Shown piece after piece: positions 55,095 to 64,000 of a stretch of 64,000 nt of DNA. Source of the stretch: Streptococcus parasanguinis (GTDB lineage Bacteria > Bacillota > Bacilli > Lactobacillales > Streptococcaceae). The stretch covers positions 62,001 to 126,000 of the forward strand of contig NZ_JAHDAC010000003.1 in the NCBI RefSeq assembly GCF_018499505.1. Reading direction: 5' to 3'. Below the pieces are notes generated by a model. That model was given only the letters and a program-made list of their open reading frames with translations. It had not been told where the DNA came from and did not search any database. Made by a program: the position numbers and the translations under genes. The first letter of the stretch is position 1. The number at the start of each line of letters is the position of its first letter.

Positions 55095-55128
55095 TTCTCT
55101 CATCTGCTGAGCAGGTGAGAGTTTTTTA
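55095..55128 (+). terminator. Terminator of the M26 gene
   Basis: Stem CTCTCATCTGC (55097-55107) with GCAGGTGAGAG (55111-55121), one G-U pair, then T6. Confidence 0.9.
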
Positions 55129-55254
55129 GAAGAAAAAATGAATAGAGGTGGACAAAGCGTCTAAAAATTAAAAGAAATCAATCGTAGATAGGAAAAATTA
55201 TCATATTAAAAAATAACGTAATTTCACTAAAACGCTTACTTTTATAGGAAATAT

Positions 55255-55283
55255 TTGACTATTATATCTTTTAGGAGTAAACT
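55255..55283 (+). promoter_or_regulatory. Promoter of the atp operon
   Basis: TTGACT (55255-55260), 17-base spacer, TAAACT (55278-55283), 34 bases before atpE. Confidence 0.65.
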
Positions 55284-55316
55284 AAGGAGGTAAAATTTAT
55301 AAAAGGAGAATTCATC

Positions 55317-55517
55317 ATGAATTTAACATTTTTAGGTCTTTGTTTAGCCTGTTTTGGTGTATCACTGGCAGAAGGTTTGATGATGAGTAGCTTATTGAAA
55401 TCTGCGTCTCGTCAACCAGAAATTATCGGTCAATTGCGTAGCCTCTTGATTCTTGGTGTTGCCTTTGTCGAAGGTACTTTCTTCGTAACCTTGGTTATGG
55501 CCTTTATTATCAAATAG
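55317..55517 (+). CDS. atpE: F0F1 ATP synthase subunit c
   Basis: A 66-residue hairpin of two membrane helices that forms the rotating ring. The proton-carrying Glu is E52 in AFVEGTFF, and the polar loop is RQPE (32-35). The DNA order with c before a is the streptococcal pattern. It has an AAAAGGAG ribosome-binding site. In these bacteria the enzyme mainly runs as a proton pump that hydrolyses ATP to keep the cytoplasm from acidifying. Confidence 0.96.
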   Translation: MNLTFLGLCLACFGVSLAEGLMMSSLLKSASRQPEIIGQLRSLLILGVAFVEGTFFVTLVMAFIIK

Positions 55518-55550
55518 ACGCTTCTATTTTAGAAAAGGAGGTGTCAAACC

Positions 55551-56264
55551 TTGGAAGAAAGTATCAATCCAACGATTACTCTTGGACCTGTATCTTTTAA
55601 TTTGACCCTACTTGCTATGACCCTGATTTCTGTTTTCGCCGTTTTTGGCTTCATTTATTGGGCCAGTCGAAAAATGTCGATCCGACCAAAAGGCAAACAA
55701 AATGTGCTGGAATACGCATATGACTTTGTCGTAGGCTTTACAAAAGGAAATATTGGGGAACATTACATAAAGGACTATTCCTTGTTCTTGTTTGTTCTTT
55801 TCCTCTTTCTTTTAGTAGCCAATAACATTGGATTGATGGCTAAAATCGAAACGACCAATGGTTACAATTTGTGGACATCACCAACCGCTAACCTGGGTTA
55901 TGACTTTGCCTTTTCATTTTTGATCACCTTAATCGCCCATGTAGAAGGAATTCGCAGACGTGGTGTGAAGGAATATTTAAAGGCTTTTGTGACACCCGGA
56001 TTTATGACCCCCATGAATATTTTGGAAGAATTCACGAATTTTGCCTCCTTGGCCCTTCGGATCTTCGGAAATATCTTTGCGGGTGAGGTACTAGCAAGCT
56101 TGCTTGTGACTTTGTCGCATCAAGCTGTTTATTGGTATCCATTTGCCTTTATTGGAAGCATGGCGTGGACAGCGTTTTCGATTTTCATTTCATGTATCCA
56201 AGCCTATGTGTTTACCATGTTGTCATCAATTTATATTGGTAAGAAAATTAATGGCGAAGAGTAA
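55551..56264 (+). CDS. atpB: F0F1 ATP synthase subunit a
   Basis: A 237-residue membrane stator subunit that forms the proton half-channels. The conserved Arg lies in the [19 protein letters not shown] segment of the penultimate helices. It begins with TTG (55551), placed 8 bases after AAAAGGAGG; the N-terminus [19 protein letters not shown] fits the streptococcal family, and no ATG lies nearby, so TTG is the real start. It is 33 bases after atpE. Confidence 0.95.
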   Translation: MEESINPTITLGPVSFNLTLLAMTLISVFAVFGFIYWASRKMSIRPKGKQNVLEYAYDFVVGFTKGNIGEHYIKDYSLFLFVLFLFLLVANNIGLMAKIETTNGYNLWTSPTANLGYDFAFSFLITLIAHVEGIRRRGVKEYLKAFVTPGFMTPMNILEEFTNFASLALRIFGNIFAGEVLASLLVTLSHQAVYWYPFAFIGSMAWTAFSIFISCIQAYVFTMLSSIYIGKKINGEE

Positions 56265-56283
56265 GTAGAGGAGGAGTAAAAGA

Positions 56284-56778
56284 ATGCATGTATCAATGAG
56301 TGAAATTATTGGTAACTTTATTCTCATTGCTGGTTCCTTCCTATTATTAATCTTTTTAATAAAGAAATTTGCATGGAACAATATCAATGGAATTTTAGAA
56401 GCGCGTGCCAAAAAGATTACAGATGATATTGATGGAGCAGAATCAGCTCGTCAAAAAGCTGAGGAACTAGCAAGTAAACGTGAAGAAGAGTTGGCAGGTA
56501 GCCGCAAAGAAGCTGCGTCTATCGTCGAAAATGCAAAGGAAACTGCAGAAAAGAATAAATCTCAGATCCTTTCAGAAGCCACTCAAGAAGCAGTACGTTT
56601 GAAAGAAAAAGCGCAACAAGAAATTGCGCATAACAAAGAAGAAGCATTGAACAGTATCAAAGGTGATGTGGCAGATCTCACTGTCAATCTTGCCAGCAAA
56701 TTGTTGAGCCAACAGCTGGATGCTGAAGGTCAACGCCAACTGATCGATCGCTATCTTGATGAATTAGGAGAAGCCTAA
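56284..56778 (+). CDS. atpF: F0F1 ATP synthase subunit b
   Basis: A 164-residue stator stalk with one N-terminal membrane helix (about residues 8-25) followed by a long charged coiled-coil (about 38-140). It joins F0 to F1 through the delta subunit. ATG 56284 is preceded by AGGAGG; a second ATG (MSEIIGNF, 56296) is possible. It overlaps atpH by one base. Confidence 0.95.
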   Translation: MHVSMSEIIGNFILIAGSFLLLIFLIKKFAWNNINGILEARAKKITDDIDGAESARQKAEELASKREEELAGSRKEAASIVENAKETAEKNKSQILSEATQEAVRLKEKAQQEIAHNKEEALNSIKGDVADLTVNLASKLLSQQLDAEGQRQLIDRYLDELGEA

Positions 56779-57314
56779 TGGACAAAAAGCAACTGATGGT
56801 GATTGAGAAATATACCCAGCCTTTTGTTCAATTGGTCTTTGAAAAAGGAGAACAAGACCTAGTCTTTGAAAAATTGACTCAAATCAAGGGTATTTTTGAA
56901 GAGACTGGACTTGCTAACTTCTTAGCTCATATCGGTGTAGAGGATGAAGAGAAAGCAAAAAGTCTCAGACTTTTTCAACCCTCGGATTCACAATTACTCG
57001 ACCATTTGATTGAAGTGGTTATTCTCAATCATCGTGAAGCCTTATTTTATGACATTGTAACGATTTGTTTGGATCAGATTCAACTGTTGAGCAACGCTTT
57101 TGTCGTCACTGTTACGACGGTTGCTGGTTTGGATCCTGTTCAAGAGCAAAAGCTAATCCCCATTATCGAAAGAAAATTTGGGATTCAAGTTCGCTCGATC
57201 CAACAAAAGATCGATCCAGATTTAATTGGTGGCTTTGTCGTGACAGCCAATCATAAAACGTTGGATACCAGTCTCAAACACCAATTGCAAGTTATAAAAT
57301 CTAAATTGAAATAG
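56778..57314 (+). CDS. atpH: F0F1 ATP synthase subunit delta
   Basis: A 178-residue peripheral stator protein linking the b subunit to the top of the alpha/beta hexamer. The C-terminal block with IERKFGIQVRSIQQKIDPD and GGFVV is the family signature. The ATG overlaps the atpF stop (TAATG), so translation is coupled. Confidence 0.94.
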   Translation: MDKKQLMVIEKYTQPFVQLVFEKGEQDLVFEKLTQIKGIFEETGLANFLAHIGVEDEEKAKSLRLFQPSDSQLLDHLIEVVILNHREALFYDIVTICLDQIQLLSNAFVVTVTTVAGLDPVQEQKLIPIIERKFGIQVRSIQQKIDPDLIGGFVVTANHKTLDTSLKHQLQVIKSKLK

Positions 57315-57326
57315 AAAGTGGTGTGA

Positions 57327-58835
<1,509 letters not shown>

Positions 58836-58850
58836 AAATAGGAGTGGAAG

Positions 58851-59732
58851 ATGGCAGTTTCATTAAATGATATAAAAAATAAAATTGCATCCACTAAAAA
58901 TACTAGTCAAATTACCAATGCCATGCAGATGGTGTCTGCTGCTAAACTCGGGAAATCGGAGCAAGCGGCCAAGGATTTTCAGGTTTATGCCGCTAAGGTA
59001 CGTAAGTTATTAACAGACTTGCTCCATGGACATGAAACTGAAAATGCTAAGTCCCATCCTATGTTGGTAAGTCGGCCGGTAAAAAAGACAGCTTATATCG
59101 TGATTACATCCGATCGTGGTTTGGTCGGAGGCTACAATGCCTCCATCCTTAAAACCATGATGGAAATGAAGGCAGAATACCATCCAACTGGAGATGACTT
59201 TGAAGTGATCTGTATTGGAAGTGTCGGGGCGGATTTCTTCCGTGCCCGTGGGATTCAGCCGGTTTATGAATTGCGTGGTTTGCCTGATCAACCTAGCTTT
59301 AAGGAAGTTCGTACGATCATTTCGAAAACAGTCCAAATGTATCAGGAAGGCTTGTTTGATGAGTTGTACGTCTGTTACAACCATCACGTCAACAGTTTGA
59401 CTAGTCAAATGCGGGTAGAACAGATGCTTCCGATTATTGATTTGGACCCAAATGAAGCGGATGAGGACTATGTATTGAATCTAGAATTGGAATCTAGTCG
59501 AGATGCCATTTTGGATCAATTGCTTCCTCAATTTGCTGAAAGCATGATCTATGGTGCCATTATTGATGCTAAAACAGCTGAAAATGCTGCTGGGATGATG
59601 GCCATGCAAACTGCAACAGACAATGCCAAGAAAGTCATTGATGAATTAACGATTCAATACAACCGTGCTCGTCAAGCAGCGATTACACAAGAAATTACTG
59701 AAATCGTTGCTGGTGCTAGCGCCCTTGAATAG
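58851..59732 (+). CDS. atpG: F0F1 ATP synthase subunit gamma
   Basis: A 293-residue central shaft that turns inside the alpha/beta hexamer. N- and C-terminal helices form a coiled-coil: [20 protein letters not shown] at the start and [20 protein letters not shown] at the end, the latter holding the gamma signature. The ATG has an AGGAG ribosome-binding site 15 bases after atpA. Confidence 0.97.
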   Translation: MAVSLNDIKNKIASTKNTSQITNAMQMVSAAKLGKSEQAAKDFQVYAAKVRKLLTDLLHGHETENAKSHPMLVSRPVKKTAYIVITSDRGLVGGYNASILKTMMEMKAEYHPTGDDFEVICIGSVGADFFRARGIQPVYELRGLPDQPSFKEVRTIISKTVQMYQEGLFDELYVCYNHHVNSLTSQMRVEQMLPIIDLDPNEADEDYVLNLELESSRDAILDQLLPQFAESMIYGAIIDAKTAENAAGMMAMQTATDNAKKVIDELTIQYNRARQAAITQEITEIVAGASALE

Positions 59733-59764
59733 TTGTCGGATACAATTTTATATACAAAAACAGA

Positions 59765-59788
59765 TGCTCGAAAGAGAACTTTTGAGCA
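59765..59788 (+). other. Intercistronic hairpin between atpG and atpD
   Basis: Stem TGCTCGAAAG (59765-59774) with CTTTTGAGCA (59779-59788), one G-U pair, no T-run. Probably an mRNA stability element. Confidence 0.5.
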
Positions 59789-59808
59789 GTAGAAATTACT
59801 TAGAATAG

Positions 59809-61224
<1,416 letters not shown>

Positions 61225-61237
61225 GAAGAGGTGAAAG

Positions 61238-61657
61238 ATGAGTCAAATGAACGTCCAAATCGTTACACCGGATGGACTGGTTTATGATCATCATGCCGCA
61301 TTTGTATCTGTCAAGACAATTGATGGTGAATTAGGGATTTTACCTCATCATATCAATACCATTGCGGTTTTGGCTGTAGACCAAGTAAAGGTTCGTCGTG
61401 TCGACGATGACAAACATATTGATTGGATTGCAGTCAATGGTGGGATTATCGAAGTAGCTGATAATGTCATTACCATTGTTGCCGATTCTGCCGAACGTGC
61501 TCGAGATATCGACATTAGTCGTGCAGAACGTGCCAAACTGCGAGCTGAAAAAGCGATTGAAGAAGCCAAAGATCAGCATTCGGTTGATATGGAACGTCGT
61601 GCTAAAATTGCTCTTCAACGCGCCATTAACCGGATTAATGTCGGAAATCGTTTATAA
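61238..61657 (+). CDS. atpC: F0F1 ATP synthase subunit epsilon
   Basis: A 139-residue subunit that binds gamma at the foot of the shaft and can inhibit hydrolysis. It has an N-terminal beta sandwich ([27 protein letters not shown]) and two C-terminal helices (about residues 88-138). AGAGGTG ribosome-binding site, 13 bases after atpD; last gene of the operon, followed by a strong terminator. Confidence 0.96.
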   Translation: MSQMNVQIVTPDGLVYDHHAAFVSVKTIDGELGILPHHINTIAVLAVDQVKVRRVDDDKHIDWIAVNGGIIEVADNVITIVADSAERARDIDISRAERAKLRAEKAIEEAKDQHSVDMERRAKIALQRAINRINVGNRL

Positions 61658-61664
61658 GATATTC

Positions 61665-61701
61665 AAAATAAGGTGGAGGTTTTGTCCTCACCTTATTTTT
61701 G
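61665..61701 (+). terminator. Terminator of the atp operon
   Basis: Long stem (AAAATAAGGTGGAGG with CCTCACCTTATTTT, single mismatch) and T5. Confidence 0.9.
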
Positions 61702-61739
61702 TTGGGAGAGAATCAAAAGAAGAAAGTAAGGACCAAATA

Positions 61740-61748
61740 TGGTATAAT
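61740..61748 (+). promoter_or_regulatory. Extended -10 promoter, probable leaderless start
   Basis: TG-G-TATAAT (61740-61748), ending six bases before the ATG at 61755. No Shine-Dalgarno sequence fits between. Confidence 0.75.
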
Positions 61749-61754
61749 AGCTGT

Positions 61755-61985
61755 ATGATTCAAATGATTTTTAATCTTTCAAGCCATCTATTGTTTATCT
61801 TTTTTGCCTATTACCTATTGATGAATTTGGTTCAATGGGAAAAGTTTTTAAAAGTAAGTGCTGAAAATGCAGTTAAAATCCGTTTTTTGATCTTGATGAT
61901 CAGCGTTGGAATCGGCTATCTAGCGAGCTCATTTTTTATCAGTGTTTATGAGATGAGTCGGCAGATTTTTATTGGCCAATTCTAG
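61755..61985 (+). CDS. DUF1146 family membrane protein (YwzB-like)
   Basis: A 76-residue protein with two membrane segments (about residues 5-25 and 42-66), joined by a charged loop (VQWEKFLKVSAENAVKIR). It fits the DUF1146/YwzB family, often encoded between the ATP synthase operon and murA in Firmicutes; function unknown. The start is set by position: a perfect extended -10 ends six bases before the ATG, so longer frames cannot be transcribed from it, and there is no ribosome-binding site. Confidence 0.82.
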   Translation: MIQMIFNLSSHLLFIFFAYYLLMNLVQWEKFLKVSAENAVKIRFLILMISVGIGYLASSFFISVYEMSRQIFIGQF

Positions 61986-62004
61986 CCACATTTTATAAAA
62001 AATA

Positions 62005-62013
62005 TGGTATGAT
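62005..62013 (+). promoter_or_regulatory. Extended -10 promoter of murA
   Basis: TG-G-TATGAT (62005-62013), weak -35. Confidence 0.6.
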
Positions 62014-62051
62014 AGAAAGCGTGACTTTAAGAAATTGGAGAACAATCCCGT

Positions 62052-63335
62052 ATGGAAAAAATAATCGTTAATGGTGGTCATAATCGTCTGGTTGGAACCG
62101 TCAAAATCGAAGGAGCAAAAAATGCTGTCCTTCCTCTTCTTGCTGCAACAGTTCTAGCAAGCGAGGGCGTGACAACCTTGAAAAATGTACCTGTTTTATC
62201 AGATGTCTTTACAATGAACAATGTTGTTCGTGGGTTGAATGCACAAGTAACCTTCAATGAAGAAGACAATACGGTTATCGTAGATGCGCAAGCAAAATTA
62301 TCAGAGGAAGCACCTTATAAGTATGTGAGCAAGATGCGTGCTTCTATCGTTGTCCTAGGACCTGTCTTGGCACGCAATGGCCATGCCAAAGTTTCCATGC
62401 CTGGAGGCTGTACGATCGGTAGTCGTCCGATTGACCTCCATCTCAAAGGTCTGGAAGCTATGGGCGCTGAAATTACCCAAACAGCCGGCTATATTGAAGC
62501 AAAAGCAGATCGTCTCAAGGGTGCACACATCTATATGGACTTCCCATCAGTAGGTGCGACACAAAATATTATGATGGCGGCAACCTTGGCTGATGGAGTC
62601 ACTGTGATTGAAAATGCAGCTCGGGAACCTGAAATTGTTGACCTAGCTCTCTTGCTGAATAAAATGGGGGCTAATGTTAAGGGAGCAGGAACTGAGACCT
62701 TGACCATTGTTGGTGTGGAGAGCTTGCACGGTGCAAACCACAATGTTGTGCAAGACCGCATCGAAGCTGGAACTTTTATGATTGGGGCAGCCATGACTGG
62801 TGGAGATGTCTTGATCGAAGATGCCATTTGGGAACACAACCGTCCGCTTCTATCTAAGATGCAGGAGATGGGTGTAACGGTAACCGAGGAAGAAAATGGA
62901 ATTCGGATTCAATCGGATATCAGTAAGCTTCGTCCAGTAACCGTTAAAACCCTTCCGTATCCAGGATTCCCAACCGATATGCAGGCTCAATTCACAGCCT
63001 TGATGGCCATGGCTAAAGGTGAGTCTACCATGATTGAAACGGTCTTTGAGAATCGCTTCCAGCATTTGGAAGAAATGCGTCGGATGGGCGTTCACTCAGA
63101 CATTATGCGGGATACAGCTCGTATCGTTGGAGGTGAAAGCTTCCAAGGTGCAGAGGTCATGTCGACCGATTTACGAGCAAGTGCAACCTTGGTCTTGATG
63201 GGCTTGGTAGCAGAAGGAGAGACGAAAGTCAGCAAATTAAGTCACTTAGATCGTGGTTATTATCAATTCCATGAGAAATTGGTGGCACTAGGTGCAGACG
63301 TTAAACGTGTAGAGGAAGAAGACGATGAAAACTAA
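62052..63335 (+). CDS. murA: UDP-N-acetylglucosamine 1-carboxyvinyltransferase
   Basis: A 427-residue enzyme of the first committed step of peptidoglycan synthesis, adding enolpyruvate to UDP-GlcNAc. The catalytic Cys that fosfomycin attacks is C120 in [11 protein letters not shown]. Other conserved segments are [16 protein letters not shown] and [10 protein letters not shown]. Streptococci carry two MurA paralogues; the link to epuA and endA identifies this locus, but which paralogue name applies is a matter of convention. It overlaps epuA by 11 bases. Confidence 0.96.
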   Translation: MEKIIVNGGHNRLVGTVKIEGAKNAVLPLLAATVLASEGVTTLKNVPVLSDVFTMNNVVRGLNAQVTFNEEDNTVIVDAQAKLSEEAPYKYVSKMRASIVVLGPVLARNGHAKVSMPGGCTIGSRPIDLHLKGLEAMGAEITQTAGYIEAKADRLKGAHIYMDFPSVGATQNIMMAATLADGVTVIENAAREPEIVDLALLLNKMGANVKGAGTETLTIVGVESLHGANHNVVQDRIEAGTFMIGAAMTGGDVLIEDAIWEHNRPLLSKMQEMGVTVTEEENGIRIQSDISKLRPVTVKTLPYPGFPTDMQAQFTALMAMAKGESTMIETVFENRFQHLEEMRRMGVHSDIMRDTARIVGGESFQGAEVMSTDLRASATLVLMGLVAEGETKVSKLSHLDRGYYQFHEKLVALGADVKRVEEEDDEN

Positions 63336-63513
63336 TCTTCGCTATGTTGGAAAACAGCTAGGAATTGTCCTCCTGTTGGCTGTGATTGGAATCATCATTT
63401 TTGCAGTTGGTTTGGTCATTGGCTATGGAGTGATTGGCGATGGAAAAAATCCATGGTCCATTCTCTCTCCGGATACCTGGTCAGAGATCGTTGGAAAGCT
63501 AACAGGCAAATAA
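63325..63513 (+). CDS. epuA: EpuA family membrane protein (annotated as DNA-directed RNA polymerase subunit beta)
   Basis: A 62-residue protein with one membrane segment (about residues 11-35) and a short extracellular end rich in Pro, Trp and Ser ([15 protein letters not shown]). This is the EpuA family, upstream of endA in streptococci. Database entries often call it an RNA polymerase beta subunit, which the sequence does not support. It starts inside the murA end with GAGGAAG as ribosome-binding site, so it is coupled to murA. Confidence 0.85.
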   Translation: MKTNLRYVGKQLGIVLLLAVIGIIIFAVGLVIGYGVIGDGKNPWSILSPDTWSEIVGKLTGK

Positions 63514-63539
63514 GCTTTTAACTAAAATTGAGTAAAAAG

Positions 63540-63586
63540 GAGAGCAGCGAATCGAGTCAATGACCCATCTAGCGCTGCTCTTTTTG
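63540..63586 (+). terminator. Hairpin with T-run between epuA and endA
   Basis: Stem AGAGCAGCG (63541-63549) with CGCTGCTCT (63573-63581), loop of 23 bases, followed by five T. The large loop makes it an unusual terminator; endA may be reached by read-through. Confidence 0.6.
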
Positions 63587-63595
63587 GAGAGAGAT

Positions 63596-64000
63596 ATGGC
63601 AAAACAAACAGTAAGCAAAAGAACCAAACAAACATTAGCAGGTTTTGTGGTGGCAACGGCCCTAGCTATTGGGGGTTATTATTTTAATCAACCGACGGTA
63701 AAAGAAGCGACAGATCAGGTTGTTTCGGTGGTGACTAGTAGTCAACAAGAAACACCTAGTAAAGAGTTAGCTAGCTCTGTACTAACGAAATCTGCCCGTT
63801 CACAATTAGGAAATGACTTGGAATGGAATGGCGCTGGAGCTTTTGTAGTTAAGGGAAATCGTACAGATCTGGATGCCAGCGTGGCTAGTCAACCTTATGC
63901 CGATAACAAGACAAAAGAAGTGAATGGAAAGACCGTACCGACTGTTGCCAACGCTATTATGACCAAGGCGACTCGCCAGTACAGAGATCGAGATGCAACA
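63596..64000 (+). CDS. endA: DNA-entry nuclease EndA, N-terminal part (3' end outside window)
   Basis: An open frame from ATG 63596 to the window end gives 135 residues. It starts with a membrane anchor (about residues 13-30, TLAGFVVATALAIGGYYF) and a Ser/Thr linker. The conserved region SQLGNDLEWNGAGAFVVKGN and ATRQYRDRDAT then begins the nuclease domain. EndA degrades one strand of transforming DNA at the cell surface, working with ComEA and ComEC. The catalytic DRGH motif would lie beyond the window. The start has GGAGAGAG. Position after murA and epuA confirms the assignment. Confidence 0.93.
   Translation, partial: MAKQTVSKRTKQTLAGFVVATALAIGGYYFNQPTVKEATDQVVSVVTSSQQETPSKELASSVLTKSARSQLGNDLEWNGAGAFVVKGNRTDLDASVASQPYADNKTKEVNGKTVPTVANAIMTKATRQYRDRDAT

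Noticed and set aside
55223..55240. cre-like sequence upstream of atpE
   Set aside because: Two mismatches at conserved positions (TG replaced); too weak to call.

Overview
The window is ordinary, gene-dense chromosome from a low-GC Firmicute, almost certainly a Streptococcus of the Mitis/Sanguinis groups. The evidence is the c-subunit-first ATP synthase operon (atpEBFHAGDC), an arc operon with an FNR-like regulator beside it, a YSIRK-signal M26 metalloprotease with an LPXTG motif near its N-terminus, the murA-epuA-endA cluster and SigX (cin-box) competence promoters. S. parasanguinis or a close relative fits the mix of arc, glg and M26 loci, but no species can be fixed from this sequence alone. 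There are no insertion sequences, prophage, CRISPR arrays, rRNA or tRNA genes.

Layout. 1-6.6 kb: 3' end of the RNA helicase gene cshA, an unrecognised 52-residue ORF, an aldose-epimerase-like gene, then (minus strand) a GIY-YIG protein, a tRNA m6A methyltransferase-like gene, a 190-bp structured intergenic element and a P-type cation ATPase; plsC faces the other way. 6.6-14.9 kb: comEA-comEC under a perfect cin-box, a DUF805 protein, holA, sodA, a HerA-like ATPase and a class-A-beta-lactamase-like surface protein. 15-24.5 kb: arginine deiminase locus flp, arcA, arcB, arcC, arcD, arcT, then (minus) a tiny membrane protein gene, queA and argR. 24.5-36.9 kb: nagB, dacA, an MFS transporter, a lipoprotein, coiA, pepF, an O-methyltransferase, prsA, and a T-box leader controlling a LURP-one-like gene plus alaS. 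37-40.7 kb (minus): class Ib ribonucleotide reductase nrdH-nrdE-nrdF with a pair of NrdR-like boxes. 40.7-49 kb: ptsHI and glgBCDA. 49-55.1 kb: the 1957-residue M26 protease. 55-61.7 kb: the ATP synthase operon. 61.7-64 kb: a DUF1146 protein, murA, epuA and the start of endA.

How it fits together. Carbon control links several loci: CcpA-type cre sites, of varying quality, lie at arcA, nagB, ptsHI and glgB, and ptsHI encodes the HPr/EI pair that feeds this control. The arc genes turn arginine into ornithine, ammonia, CO2 and ATP. The F-ATPase pumps protons out, so both serve acid tolerance. Four DNA-uptake genes (comEA, comEC, coiA, endA) point to natural transformation; two of them have SigX-type promoters placed directly after the terminator of the preceding gene.

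The most interesting signal is regulatory. Five genes (at 3127-, 5701-, 13797+, 24469- and 61755+) have no Shine-Dalgarno sequence. Each has a strong -10 element, usually an extended TGnTATAAT type, ending only 6-9 bases before the ATG, as expected for leaderless mRNAs. Other points of note are a terminator-like hairpin between arcB and arcC, hairpins between nrdH and nrdE, inverted decamers in the arcA control region, and a higher-order repeat inside the M26 protease.
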